From contig NZ_AP025185.1 of assembly GCF_020886115.1 (NCBI RefSeq), positions 1,674,001 to 1,738,000 of the forward strand: a stretch of DNA of 64,000 nucleotides, read 5' to 3'. Position 1 is the stretch's first letter. Each line of letters opens with the position of its first letter. Source of the DNA: Flavobacterium ammonificans. GTDB taxonomy: Bacteria; Bacteroidota; Bacteroidia; Flavobacteriales; Flavobacteriaceae. Made by a program: the position numbers and the translations under genes. Shown piece after piece: positions 41,467 through 50,804 of this stretch. Under the pieces are notes generated by a model. The model saw only the letters and a program-made list of their open reading frames with translations, was not told the DNA's origin and made no database searches.

Positions 41467-42027
41467 TTATAAATCTTCTATTTGCTTTCTTTTAATGGTT
41501 TTGATATTCTTAAAGTAGGTTGGCGAAAAGCCAGTTACTTTTTTGAATTGATTGCTCAAATGTGAAACCGTGCTGTAATTTAAAGAATACGCAATTTCAC
41601 TTAATGAGAGTTCATCGTACATAATTAACTCTTTTACTTTTTCAATTTTCTGATTGATGAAATACTTCTCAATAGTAGTGTTTTCAACTTCTGAAAAGAG
41701 ATTACTCAGGGTATTATAGTCTTGATGCAGTTCTTGTGAAAGGTAGTTGGATAAATTAATTTTCAAATCATTATTCTTGTTTTGAACCAAATCAATGATT
41801 ACTGTTTTAATCTTATCAATCGTTTTACTTTTCTTATCATCAATCAGTTCAAAGCCAAATACTTTCAATATTTTACTAATTTCATTTTTTTGAACATCAG
41901 AAAAGGGTTCCATAATTTCGACTTCACCCAAATTAATAGATAAAAGTTTTAGTCCAAGCTTTTCTAACTCGGACTTAACCACCATTTTGCAACGACTACA
42001 AACCATATTTTTAATATAAAGTTTCAT
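41467..42027 (-). CDS. AraC-family regulator with HMA-like metal-sensor domain
   Basis: 186 residues. The N-terminal part (KNMVCSRCKMVV, residues 6-17) looks like a heavy-metal-associated domain with a CxxC site; the C-terminal part is an AraC HTH (LSLSEIAYSLNYSTVSHLSN, QFKKVTGFSPTYF). This pairing suggests direct metal sensing coupled to DNA binding. It lies immediately upstream of copA and downstream of a haem-binding-domain gene, all on the minus strand. Confidence 0.88.
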   Translation of the reverse strand: MKLYIKNMVCSRCKMVVKSELEKLGLKLLSINLGEVEIMEPFSDVQKNEISKILKVFGFELIDDKKSKTIDKIKTVIIDLVQNKNNDLKINLSNYLSQELHQDYNTLSNLFSEVENTTIEKYFINQKIEKVKELIMYDELSLSEIAYSLNYSTVSHLSNQFKKVTGFSPTYFKNIKTIKRKQIEDL

Positions 42028-42032
42028 GCTTA

Positions 42033-42491
42033 CTATTCTTTATTGATTGTCTGTTCAATCCAACTGATTATTTCTTGCTTTTGGGTTTCATCAAGAATAG
42101 CATCCTGATGTAATTGTGTGTATGAACTTAATGGCATAGTACCCGATTTTATTTCTCTACTTATTGCTTCTAGTTTACTTTGTTGTTTTCTATTTGAATA
42201 AGTCGCAAATTCATTAAAATTCAGTTCTTCTTTTCCATTTTTAATGTGGCTTTCTACAAATAATCTTGCTGGTTGAATGTAATCGTACCATAAATACTTA
42301 GTAGTATTACTATGGCAGTCATAACAAGCTTTTTGCAATGAATTAAGAATTTTTGGAGGTACTTTATAATTATTAGCAAAGTTTTTTCCAATATCGAATG
42401 AACTACTTACATTTTGTTTTGGTTGGTAGAATTGAATAGCTACAAACATTAAAAAGAATACTAATGCAATCTTTTTTAATTTTCGTGTCAT
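42033..42491 (-). CDS. Haem-binding-domain (c-type) protein
   Basis: 152 residues with an N-terminal membrane anchor (KIALVFFLMFVAIQFY) and one haem attachment motif CYDCHSNTTKY. Features of the Haem_bd family are seen in WYDYIQPARLFVESHIKNGK and REIKSGTMPLSSYTQLH. It should be periplasmic and membrane-tethered. Such small cytochromes accompany copper and silver resistance genes in Bacteroidota; its electron partner is not evident. Confidence 0.85.
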   Translation of the reverse strand: MTRKLKKIALVFFLMFVAIQFYQPKQNVSSSFDIGKNFANNYKVPPKILNSLQKACYDCHSNTTKYLWYDYIQPARLFVESHIKNGKEELNFNEFATYSNRKQQSKLEAISREIKSGTMPLSSYTQLHQDAILDETQKQEIISWIEQTINKE

Positions 42492-42492
42492 T

Positions 42493-43230
42493 TTATAACG
42501 TTTTTTTCAAACTACCACAAGTCAACATTTGAGAGCCATAAAATGGATTTTTAATTTCTTTTGTTTCACTAATCCAAATAGCTCCTTTGCCATCATTTGC
42601 CATTGGACAAAAATCTTGATACAATTTTTGCTTTGTTCCAAACATTTTAATCAAATCATTAATATCCTTACTTAGCGTAACAAAATGTTCTCTTTGATGG
42701 TCGATTTTCCCAGCATTATCACTAATGTGTTTTGCATGTTCTTTTGCATCGTCTGCAATATCTAAATACTCTTTTTTTTGAGTAGTAGTTAAACTATTTG
42801 AGTTGATTGTATTAAAATCGTTGAATAATGATTTACCTGCAATAGCAGCGGCTTTGGCATCGTCTTTTGTTAGTGCATTTTTTATTTTTAAATAGTTTGC
42901 AACTATTGCATTAATTGAAAAAGGAGTTTTTGTTTCAATTACTTTTTCTTTAACGTCATTAGTTGGTAGTTTTGTGGTGTCTTTGAGTTCTTGAGTTTTT
43001 TCATTTTCTTCATGGATTGGCTCAACTTGGGCAACTGGTTCTGTTAATTCCATACCACATTTGGAACATTCTTCTCCTTTTTTTCCTGTAATCTCTGGGT
43101 GCATGGAACACGCATATATTTCATTTGAATTTGTTGAAGTTTCTGTGGTCTTGTTTTCTGTCTCTTTGTTTTTTTGATTACAAGAAACTAAAGTGATAGC
43201 TATAATAGCTGATAGAATAAGTGCTTTCAT
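42493..43230 (-). CDS. DUF3347 lipoprotein with heavy-metal-binding motif
   Basis: 245 residues with a lipobox (IAITLVSCNQ). A YHS-like metal motif, YACSMHPEITGKKGEECSKC, is at about 38-58, and DUF3347 covers about 105-245 with DFCPMANDGKGAIWISE near its end. It is one base from the haem-binding gene. A role as periplasmic copper carrier is inferred from the CPM/CSM motifs and the company of efflux genes. Confidence 0.88.
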   Translation of the reverse strand: MKALILSAIIAITLVSCNQKNKETENKTTETSTNSNEIYACSMHPEITGKKGEECSKCGMELTEPVAQVEPIHEENEKTQELKDTTKLPTNDVKEKVIETKTPFSINAIVANYLKIKNALTKDDAKAAAIAGKSLFNDFNTINSNSLTTTQKKEYLDIADDAKEHAKHISDNAGKIDHQREHFVTLSKDINDLIKMFGTKQKLYQDFCPMANDGKGAIWISETKEIKNPFYGSQMLTCGSLKKTL

Positions 43231-43251
43231 GACATGTTATTATTTAGATTT

Positions 43252-44064
43252 TTATTGTTTTTTTAAATTGAAAAAAGTGTAATATAAATTGAAGTAAAAC
43301 CCATTTGGAGCAGAACGTATCATTGAACTTACTAACTCTTGACGGTAGGCAAGATCTAATCGTGCTTGACTGTTAAAAATGAATTGTACAGCCGGCACAA
43401 CGTCTAAGTAGGATTTACCATTTTCGTTGATGGTTTGACCTACAAATTCAACCATTAAATTGATGTTGGTTTGCTTGAAACTCGTATATTTTTTAGGGTA
43501 CATCAATTTTCCAAAAGACAAAGTATAGTTCGTTGCATTATCACCAATAGTATCCGGAAAAGGATATTTTGGTTTGTTATCCAATGCTTTTTCAAAACTA
43601 AGCGATGAACTTATGGCTACCTTTTTGACCAACTTTGTTGCGATTATCCCGGTTTCAAAACCAGTATTGTGTCCTACTATTTCAATTTGCTCTTGATGAA
43701 TATCAGCACGATTGAAGCTAAATCTTCCATAAGTTGCTAAGCGAAAGTGACTTTTTAAATCATCTGTAGAATAAAACCTGTACTTAGCCATAAAACCACC
43801 ACCTTCTGCATACAATGCATTAGTTCTTGTGCTGATAAAAGCGGAACCACGAACCATTAAATTTTTATTTATACCATAAGTTACCTCGGGCATTAAATGA
43901 TAGTTGTAACCTGGCTCAAATTTTTCTTTAAAAGCAGATTGCATCACATTTACGGCTAATGAATTAGCAGGAACATTACTTGCAGGATCTGTTACTACAA
44001 ATAATTCTTGACTAAAAATAGTTTGGCAACTGATGGCTGCAAAAAATAAAATTACCTTTCTCAT
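43252..44064 (-). CDS. Outer-membrane beta-barrel-like protein in metal cluster
   Basis: 270 residues with a signal peptide (MRKVILFFAAISCQTIFSQ) and alternating strands throughout, ending with an aromatic residue-rich strand (GFYFNLYYTFFNLKKQ). It may be a small outer-membrane barrel. Found between DUF3347 and HMA genes, it may assist metal passage; no family I can name. Confidence 0.7.
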   Translation of the reverse strand: MRKVILFFAAISCQTIFSQELFVVTDPASNVPANSLAVNVMQSAFKEKFEPGYNYHLMPEVTYGINKNLMVRGSAFISTRTNALYAEGGGFMAKYRFYSTDDLKSHFRLATYGRFSFNRADIHQEQIEIVGHNTGFETGIIATKLVKKVAISSSLSFEKALDNKPKYPFPDTIGDNATNYTLSFGKLMYPKKYTSFKQTNINLMVEFVGQTINENGKSYLDVVPAVQFIFNSQARLDLAYRQELVSSMIRSAPNGFYFNLYYTFFNLKKQ

Positions 44065-44552
44065 TAGTTTATCATTTTAATGTGAAAATCATCTTCATTA
44101 TTCGAAGCATACGTATCAATATTCTTATAGGACTTTGATAATTTTTTAAATTCTTTCTCGGTTACATATCCTTTATCAACCACTTGAAACTGTATTTCAG
44201 AAGCATTACTTTTTTTATCATTAACCATTATGTATGAACTTTGAGTTATGGTATTTGATTTTGCGGTAACTACTAATGAACCGATAAAAAAACCTGCTTT
44301 TTCTACTTTTTCTTTAAATATTTTAGGGCTTAATTCGTTTCCTTCTTTTAGCGTTACTGTAAAGGTATTGGAGTTTAAATCGATTTCAACGTTAACCACT
44401 TCGGGCACTGTTTTTAGCTGTTTATTTATAGCATTTGAACACATAGAACAGGTTAAACCAGTGGCTCTAATTTCGGCTTTTACTATTTGGGCATTACTAT
44501 TAAGTGAAAACATCAAAACCATTGATGTAATCAGAATATATATTGTTTTCAT
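44064..44552 (-). CDS. Exported HMA-domain metal-binding protein
   Basis: 162 residues with a signal peptide (MKTIYILITSMVLMFSLNSN) and an HMA domain whose metal site is TGLTCSMCSNAI (about 32-43). The C-terminal 60 residues are unassigned. It shares one base with the next gene (stop/start overlap at 44064). Likely a periplasmic copper carrier. Confidence 0.87.
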   Translation of the reverse strand: MKTIYILITSMVLMFSLNSNAQIVKAEIRATGLTCSMCSNAINKQLKTVPEVVNVEIDLNSNTFTVTLKEGNELSPKIFKEKVEKAGFFIGSLVVTAKSNTITQSSYIMVNDKKSNASEIQFQVVDKGYVTEKEFKKLSKSYKNIDTYASNNEDDFHIKMIN

Positions 44553-44553
44553 T

Positions 44554-45024
44554 TTATTCTTTTATTAATTTAATTATTTCTTCTTCTGAGGGATTTTTTG
44601 CTATTAGAATACCTTGGGGATTAAATAGGTATTTTGATGGTAATTCATCAACACCAAATTTTATTGCTGTATTGGCATCAAAACCTTCAGGATCTATTAA
44701 CTGTGTAAATTTGATTTTATCTTTTTCAACAGCTTTAAGCCACTTACTTATGTCTGTATCGATTGATATTCCTATTATTTCAATTTTATTTGCATTAGCT
44801 TCATTGTGAAGTTTTACTAACTTCTTGTTGCCTAATCTACACGGCGCACACCAAGATGCCCAAAAATCGATAAGTACATATTTGCCTTTAAAGGATGTGA
44901 TATTAACCTCATTACTGGTATTACTTTTTAATGTAATTGATGGTATAGCTTCTCCTATTTTTATTTGAGCTTTAGTAGTTGAGAAAATACCAATTAAAAA
45001 AAGTAGCATTACAATTTTTTTCAT
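44554..45024 (-). CDS. TlpA-like thioredoxin-fold reductase
   Basis: 156 residues: signal peptide (MKKIVMLLFLIGIFSTTKA), thioredoxin fold with active site WASWCAPCR (about 57-65) and cis-proline region DELPSKYLFNPQ. It is a periplasmic disulfide reductase; within this cluster it may keep CxxC metal sites reduced. It is one base from the HMA gene. Confidence 0.9.
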   Translation of the reverse strand: MKKIVMLLFLIGIFSTTKAQIKIGEAIPSITLKSNTSNEVNITSFKGKYVLIDFWASWCAPCRLGNKKLVKLHNEANANKIEIIGISIDTDISKWLKAVEKDKIKFTQLIDPEGFDANTAIKFGVDELPSKYLFNPQGILIAKNPSEEEIIKLIKE

Positions 45025-45029
45025 TTTGT

Positions 45030-45902
45030 TTATTTAATTGTTTCTACTGTTTTACCACAGTTCAACATCATTGAACCATAATAAGGATTTTTTACAGCAT
45101 TTTCTTTACTTAACCAATTAGCACCTTTGCCGTCATTGAACATTGGACAGAATTGATAGTACACCGGATTTTCATATTTAGAAATCTTGATTAATGTATA
45201 AATTTCTTTAGATAATGATGTAAAATGATCGCGTTGGATTTTTACATCTTTTGTATTAGCGATATTTTCTGCATCTTTCTGTATCGTATTTACAACTTTC
45301 ATCCACACCATGTGAACATCCATATCAAGCTTGTCCATTTTGACATTATTGATGGCCGTTACCAATTCTTTTGAAGCTGATGCCGTGCTATTCCCATTAG
45401 AAGTGATTAATGCATCTTTTACTAAAAAATAGTTATCGAATACAACCTTTAATTGATTTTCACCCTGAATTACTGTAGTACTTGTTTCAGAATGATTACT
45501 ATGATTGGAATGGTCTCCGTTGCTAGCAATCGATGTTGTTTCTTCTTTTACAGGAACTTTTGCTACACGGTCATATTGGCAACATCCGTGAAGATTGTTA
45601 TATACATCATCTGGAGCAAGAAATTTATCACTATCGTAACCAACTAATGCAATTCTCTTGAGTATTTCATCTTGATTGGTTTTTTTAGCATCGTAGGTTA
45701 GTGTTGCCATTTGGGTTTCTTGGTTCCAATCGACATTGGCTATTTTTTTGATGTTTCCTGCTTTTTCGATTTTGGTTTCGCACATACCACAATTGCCATA
45801 AATTTTTACACTTTCTGTTTTGGCATTTTTTATTTGTGCATTACCTGTAGTTGATAACAATACAGAAATTGCTATCATTATTTTCATTAATGAATTTTTC
45901 AT
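45030..45902 (-). CDS. HMA plus DUF3347 periplasmic protein
   Basis: 290 residues from the ATG at 45902 (MKNSLMKIMIAISV); an ATG at 45923 would add seven residues. A signal peptide is followed by an HMA-like domain with GNCGMCETKIEKAG (about 34-47), a CCQYDR motif, and DUF3347 (about 150-290) with QFCPMFNDGKGANW. It joins in one chain the two domain types found separately in neighbouring genes. Confidence 0.88.
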   Translation of the reverse strand: MKNSLMKIMIAISVLLSTTGNAQIKNAKTESVKIYGNCGMCETKIEKAGNIKKIANVDWNQETQMATLTYDAKKTNQDEILKRIALVGYDSDKFLAPDDVYNNLHGCCQYDRVAKVPVKEETTSIASNGDHSNHSNHSETSTTVIQGENQLKVVFDNYFLVKDALITSNGNSTASASKELVTAINNVKMDKLDMDVHMVWMKVVNTIQKDAENIANTKDVKIQRDHFTSLSKEIYTLIKISKYENPVYYQFCPMFNDGKGANWLSKENAVKNPYYGSMMLNCGKTVETIK

Positions 45903-45992
45903 TTTGAATAAAATTGTAATCAAAGCAAACTACCTTGATTAGTTGATAAAATAAATTTGGATAAATAACAGTTGCGAAAGCATGTTATTACA

Positions 45993-46078
45993 ATACCAAT
46001 AATGGTATAAAAAACAATACTTAACTGTTAGATTGAATAGCTAAACGCTATGAATTTGACACACTTATGGCTGTCAAA
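45993..46078. promoter_or_regulatory. Cluster of three inverted repeats in metal locus
   Basis: Between two minus-strand genes lie ATACCA-4-TGGTAT (45993-46008), ATAGC-5-GCTAT (46037-46051) and TTTGACA-10-TGTCAAA (46055-46078). The last may end the upstream gene; the first two lie before the HMA-DUF3347 gene and could be regulator sites. No clear promoter was seen. Confidence 0.45.
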
Positions 46079-46086
46079 AATTGGAT

Positions 46087-46464
46087 TTAGCTTATTTTAG
46101 GTATTAGCCAAATGGAATAAAACCCATCAGAGATTGATGGTGTTGTGTATGAAAATTTAGTCTTCTCGATTGAAGAATAACTATACTTGTAATTTTTAAA
46201 ACTAATTTCAGATACAAAGCTTACTGAGGAAGTTGGACACGTTGAAGAACATCCACATTTTGAATGACCGCAATTTCCTTTACAACCTTTGTTGTCTTTG
46301 CCCTTTGAACTATCACTATCGCAACAACTCTTTTTTTCTTTCTGATTGGATGAAATTTCTTTTTTGCAAGAACTTTTTTCTGAACCTTTACCACAAGCTA
46401 TAGCACTACCAGGCATAAGAAATATGCCTAATAAGACTAATAGTATAAAGTGGTATTTTTTCAT
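46087..46464 (-). CDS. Small cysteine-rich exported protein in metal locus
   Basis: 125 residues from ATG 46464 (MKKYHFILLVLLGIFLMPGS); a longer open frame overlaps the ATPase gene and is not used. After the signal peptide come clustered cysteines (KSCCDSDSSKGKDNKGCKGN and CGHSKCGCSSTCP), then a 50-residue part without cysteine. About 13 cysteines in 70 residues suggest a metal-sequestering protein. No named family known to me. Confidence 0.75.
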   Translation of the reverse strand: MKKYHFILLVLLGIFLMPGSAIACGKGSEKSSCKKEISSNQKEKKSCCDSDSSKGKDNKGCKGNCGHSKCGCSSTCPTSSVSFVSEISFKNYKYSYSSIEKTKFSYTTPSISDGFYSIWLIPKIS

Positions 46465-46523
46465 ATCTCTATTAAAACAGTACAAAATTAAATAAAAATT
46501 ATTGCTTTTTGTTAAAATTGATG

Positions 46524-48515
46524 TTAAAATCTCATTTTCTGAATTCTGACTGCATTTAAAATAGCTAAAAGTGCCACACCTACATCGGCAAAAACAGCTT
46601 CCCACATTGTGGCTAAACCTCCTGCACCGAGTATTAAAACAATTGCTTTTACTACAAAAGCCAACGTAATATTTTGCCAAACAATTTTTTTGGTTTGCTT
46701 ACCAATGTTTATTGCCATTGGAATTTTTGAAGGCATATCGTCTTGAATAACTACATCGGCAGTTTCGATGGTGGCATCGCTTCCTAAACCGCCCATTGCA
46801 ATACCTACGTTGCTTAATGCGACTACTGGCGCATCGTTTACGCCATCGCCAACAAAACAAACTGTTTCATTTTTGGCGATGATTTCTTTGACTTTGTTTA
46901 CTTTATCTTCGGGCAATAAATCGCCAAAGGCATTTGTAATTCCGAGTTTTTGTGCTACAAATTGAACTACATTGTCTTTATCTCCACTTAACATTGTGGT
47001 TTTTATACCTAATGCTTTTAGTTTGTCGATTGTGATTTGTGCGTCTTCTTTTATGCTATCAGCTATTGTAAGATAACCAACGAAATTTTTATCGTAAGCT
47101 ACTGCAATTAATGTGTAAACAATACTTTTTGGATCAATATCATAAGCAATTGAGAATTTATCCATTAGTTTGAAATTACCAACTAACAATTCTTTTCCGT
47201 TAACTTCAGCTTTTAAACCATGTCCGGAAATTTCTTCTACATTTTCTAATTTGATATTACTATCAATTTTTCCAACGTATTGATGAATGGCAGTTGCAAC
47301 AGGATGTGTACTTTGACTTTCTAAAGCATTTACCAATTGTAACAAATCATCTTTGTTAAAATCAGTATTAAAAACAACTTCCTGCACTTTGAAGACGCCT
47401 TCGGTCATTGTTCCTGTTTTGTCCATTACCACGTTTTGAATAGTGGACATTACATCAAGAAAATTACTTCCTTTGAAAAGGATTCCGTTTTTAGAAGCTG
47501 CTCCAATTCCACCAAAATAACCTAAAGGAATACTTATAACTAATGCACAAGGACACGAAATAACTAAGAAAACTAAAGCTCGATACAACCAATCTCTAAA
47601 CTGGTAATTTTCTACAAATAACATCGGTACAACACATATTGCAATGGCTAAAACAACTACAATTGGTGTATATATTTTGGCAAACTTTCTGATAAATAAT
47701 TCTGTTGGTGCTTTTTTGGCTGTAGCATCTTGCACCATTTCGAGAATTTTTGACAGTTTACTATCTGTATAAGCAACCGTTACTTTTACTTGACAAACCG
47801 AATGTATGTTTATCATTCCTGCTAAAACAGTTTCTCCTTTTGCTTTGGTGTCTGGCTTACTTTCTCCCGTTAGTGCAGCAGTATTAAATGCAGCAGTATC
47901 TGAAAGTAATTCTCCATCTAATCCTAATTTTTCTCCTGCTTTTAGTTGGATAATATCTCCAATTTTAGCGGTTGATGCTTTGATAGTTTTGGCAACATTG
48001 TTTTCGAGAATAGTTACTTCGTCTGGTCTTTGGTCAAGTAACGTTTTGATGTTAGCTTTTGCTCTTTGAACCGCCAATGATTGGAATATTTCGCCAATGG
48101 CATAAAATAACATTACGGCAACACCTTCAGGAAATTCGCCTATAGCAAACGCTCCAATAGTTGCAATACTCATTAAAAGAAATTCTGAAAATATCTCGCC
48201 TTTGCGAATGCTTTCAAACGCTTCTTTGACTACTGGAAATCCCACTGGAATGTATGCTAGAATATACCATCCTATTCTAACATAACCTGTAAACCATGAT
48301 TGTTTAAAATAATTATCAAAACCTATGGCAATCAATAATAAAATAAAACTTATGATTGCTGGCAAAAACATTTGAAACGTAGATTTTTCTACACTAGAAT
48401 GCTCGTGGTCTTGTCCGTCATCATCAGAATGATTTTCGGTTTTTTTATTTATTTTTTCTTCGAGAGTGCAACAAAGCTGATTGCCTTTAGCATCGTATTT
48501 ATGTTTATGTTCCAT
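46524..48515 (-). CDS. zntA: Zn/Cd/Pb-type P-type ATPase
   Basis: About 663 residues from ATG 48515; the open frame upstream to 48563 overlaps the methyltransferase gene further and lacks support. The cytoplasmic N-terminus is His/Cys-bearing (MEHKHKYDAKGNQLCCTLEE). Membrane site ISCPCALVISIP, phosphorylation motif DKTGTMTEG and hinge FVGDGVNDAPVVAL mark a P1B ATPase; the lack of a long N-terminal HMA tract and the CPC-xLV context resemble zinc/cadmium exporters. The start overlaps the previous gene by 11 bases. Confidence 0.9.
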   Translation of the reverse strand: MEHKHKYDAKGNQLCCTLEEKINKKTENHSDDDGQDHEHSSVEKSTFQMFLPAIISFILLLIAIGFDNYFKQSWFTGYVRIGWYILAYIPVGFPVVKEAFESIRKGEIFSEFLLMSIATIGAFAIGEFPEGVAVMLFYAIGEIFQSLAVQRAKANIKTLLDQRPDEVTILENNVAKTIKASTAKIGDIIQLKAGEKLGLDGELLSDTAAFNTAALTGESKPDTKAKGETVLAGMINIHSVCQVKVTVAYTDSKLSKILEMVQDATAKKAPTELFIRKFAKIYTPIVVVLAIAICVVPMLFVENYQFRDWLYRALVFLVISCPCALVISIPLGYFGGIGAASKNGILFKGSNFLDVMSTIQNVVMDKTGTMTEGVFKVQEVVFNTDFNKDDLLQLVNALESQSTHPVATAIHQYVGKIDSNIKLENVEEISGHGLKAEVNGKELLVGNFKLMDKFSIAYDIDPKSIVYTLIAVAYDKNFVGYLTIADSIKEDAQITIDKLKALGIKTTMLSGDKDNVVQFVAQKLGITNAFGDLLPEDKVNKVKEIIAKNETVCFVGDGVNDAPVVALSNVGIAMGGLGSDATIETADVVIQDDMPSKIPMAINIGKQTKKIVWQNITLAFVVKAIVLILGAGGLATMWEAVFADVGVALLAILNAVRIQKMRF

Positions 48516-49131
48516 TTCTATTTTTTTTAAATCCACAAAATTGAAAGTTCTGGATGGTATCAAATGGTGTGGTATGGTTTTCTGTAAAACATTTTATTGC
48601 TTCAAAATTTTCTATAAAAGTTTGTTTCATCGAATTTTCTGAATATTGTTTTATTTCCAATCCACTGCATTTTAAAGGACCATTTTCTGAAAAAGTACCT
48701 AATAGAAAATTTCCATTTTGAGCTATAGCATTACTAACGATTGTAACATATTTCCTTATACTTTCTTCTCCTGTTAGAAAATGAAAAACAGCCCTGTCGT
48801 GCCAAAAATCAAACTTGACTTCGGGATTAAATTCTGTGATATCAGAAACAATCCAATGTATTAAATCGGCTTTATCTCCTAAACGTTTTTTGGCTCTTTC
48901 TAAAGCAAATTCAGAGATGTCCAATACCCAAATATTTTGATATCCTTTTTCTAATAAGGCATCCATAAAATTGCTATCGCCACCGCCAATATCAATTATA
49001 TTGGCAGTTTTTGATAGGTTTACATTTTTTAAATACTCCATTGAAGTTTTTGGATATTTTTGTGTCCAACTTACTTCATTAGGATTTTTGGTTGCAAAAA
49101 CATTTTCCCAATGTGATTTTTTGTTTTCCAT
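48505..49131 (-). CDS. Class I SAM-dependent methyltransferase
   Basis: 208 residues with the SAM-binding motif I ANIIDIGGGDSNFMDALL (about 40) and motif II/III stretches NIWVLDISEFALERAK and FDFWHDRAVFHFL. A family often found with metal and tellurite resistance genes. It is co-transcribed between an HMA gene and the ATPase gene. The substrate is unknown. Confidence 0.88.
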   Translation of the reverse strand: MENKKSHWENVFATKNPNEVSWTQKYPKTSMEYLKNVNLSKTANIIDIGGGDSNFMDALLEKGYQNIWVLDISEFALERAKKRLGDKADLIHWIVSDITEFNPEVKFDFWHDRAVFHFLTGEESIRKYVTIVSNAIAQNGNFLLGTFSENGPLKCSGLEIKQYSENSMKQTFIENFEAIKCFTENHTTPFDTIQNFQFCGFKKNRNGT

Positions 49132-49136
49132 TTGGA

Positions 49137-49493
49137 TTACGCTTTACAACATCCATCTAAATTTTCATACGCTTTTGGATCGGCTTTTACTTCATCTGCA
49201 TCGTATCCTAATTTAGAAATACCTTCTTTAATGGTCTGTAAGGTTGTTTTCTTTGCATTATAATACACTGTAAATGTCATTGCTTTATCGTCAAGCTCAT
49301 ACATTTTTAAACCTTTAATTTTGAGCATTTCAGTTTTGAATTTTAAACCACAAGTTTCACATTCTTTACAATGATCACAATGTAAAAAAGTTTTGATTAC
49401 AGCTTTTTGATTGGCTTTTTGTGCAGAAGCAGTATTGCTTGTAAAAAATAATAGTGTTAAAAAAAAGATTGATTTTAAAATTGAATTTTTCAT
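49137..49493 (-). CDS. Exported HMA-like protein with doubled CxxC
   Basis: 118 residues: signal peptide and an HMA fold whose metal site reads HCDHCKECETCGLKFK, with more cysteines than the usual CxxC, and a C-terminal DGCCKA. Likely a periplasmic metal carrier in the efflux operon. Confidence 0.87.
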   Translation of the reverse strand: MKNSILKSIFFLTLLFFTSNTASAQKANQKAVIKTFLHCDHCKECETCGLKFKTEMLKIKGLKMYELDDKAMTFTVYYNAKKTTLQTIKEGISKLGYDADEVKADPKAYENLDGCCKA

Positions 49494-49524
49494 TTGATTT
49501 TATTTAATGATTAATAATTTATTT

Positions 49525-50793
49525 TTAATGTTCGTGTTCACCGCCACCTTTTGAAGTTGCTAGTAAGTAAAAAGCACCTTTTATAACAATTTTCGCATCG
49601 GCAGGAATTTCTTCGACTAATTTTATTTCGGTGTAACCTAAATCAGTAGTTCCAGGAACCACTTCGATTGCTTTGAAGTGCACTTCATTGTGTCCTTCTT
49701 CTTTGCCTTCAGCGTGTTCTGAATGTTCTTCTCCTTCTTTATGTTGATGCTCTTCTTCTTTTACTTTTGGAGCTTCTTGTTGGTGCTCTTCTTGAATGTA
49801 AATGTAATATTTATCGCCATTTCTAACAATTGCATCTTTTGGAAGTGCCTGAACGGTTTGATTGGTGATATTGATATTGGCAGCTACATACATTCCGGAA
49901 ATTAAATCTTTGGCATCGCTTGGATTGATTTTGGCATGAACCGCAACTGTTTTGCTTTCGTTGGAAAATGATTTATTGATGCCAAATATTTTCCCTTTAA
50001 TGGATTTATTGGACTGATTGGTTAATACAAAATCGACTTCTTGACCTACGGAAATTTTTCCCAAATCTTTTTCAAACACATTTAAATCCAAGTGCATTTG
50101 GCTGTTATCTACTACTTCAAAAAGTGTTACGCCTGTTTCTGCAAATGCTCCTTTTGTTATACTTATTTTACCCACATAACCGCTTATTGGCGAAACAATT
50201 GGAATTAACGAAGTGTTTCCGCTTAAACTAACATTTAACGCTTGCAGCTTGTTTTTTGCGGCTTGTGCTTTAGCTTTTTCTACTGCTAATTTTGATTTTA
50301 CTTCTTGAAATGTTTTGCGAGGATTTACATTTTCATCGCTCAATGTTTTTTGACGATTATATTCCAATTGCAAGTATTCAATGTTGGCAATAGCGGAATT
50401 GTAATCTTCTTGCATTTCGGTAACTTCAAGGTTTTGAATAGTTGCCAATGTTTTACCTTTTGCAACGTAAGTTCCTTCTAACACATAAATATCTTTAACA
50501 ACGCCACCAATTAAGGTTGAAATATTAGCCATGTTTTGTGGTGGAACTGCTGTATAACCATTGGCTTTGATTACCGTATTTAGGTTTTTCATTTCGATAC
50601 CGCCTGTTTCGATACCAATAGTTTTAAATTGCGCTTCTGTCAAGGCAACTTCGGTTTCTGATTTTTCTTCTTCGTGGGTTTCTTCGGTTTTCTTTTCGCC
50701 ACAGGAATTTAGAGTAAAGAGAATAGAAAACAGAATAAAGAGGTTGAAGAATGAACTTCGATTACAATTTGGTTTTAAAAATATATTTTTCAT
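49525..50793 (-). CDS. RND efflux periplasmic adaptor with His-rich insert
   Basis: 422 residues, lipobox near SCGEKK, then lipoyl and barrel-sandwich hybrid parts (VIKANGYTAVPPQNMANIST, VKDIYVLEGTYVAKGKTLAT), a coiled-coil hairpin, and a late His/Glu-rich insert (about 330-372, HQHKEGEEHSEHAEGKEEGH) that looks like a metal-binding loop. It is 11 bp from the RND gene, as in CusCBA/CzcCBA systems. Confidence 0.92.
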   Translation of the reverse strand: MKNIFLKPNCNRSSFFNLFILFSILFTLNSCGEKKTEETHEEEKSETEVALTEAQFKTIGIETGGIEMKNLNTVIKANGYTAVPPQNMANISTLIGGVVKDIYVLEGTYVAKGKTLATIQNLEVTEMQEDYNSAIANIEYLQLEYNRQKTLSDENVNPRKTFQEVKSKLAVEKAKAQAAKNKLQALNVSLSGNTSLIPIVSPISGYVGKISITKGAFAETGVTLFEVVDNSQMHLDLNVFEKDLGKISVGQEVDFVLTNQSNKSIKGKIFGINKSFSNESKTVAVHAKINPSDAKDLISGMYVAANINITNQTVQALPKDAIVRNGDKYYIYIQEEHQQEAPKVKEEEHQHKEGEEHSEHAEGKEEGHNEVHFKAIEVVPGTTDLGYTEIKLVEEIPADAKIVIKGAFYLLATSKGGGEHEH

Positions 50794-50804
50794 ATAATGG
50801 AATA

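Noticed and set aside
46465..46680. N-terminal extension of the Cys-rich protein frame to 46680
   Set aside because: It overlaps the ATPase C-terminus and the clear signal peptide starts at 46464.
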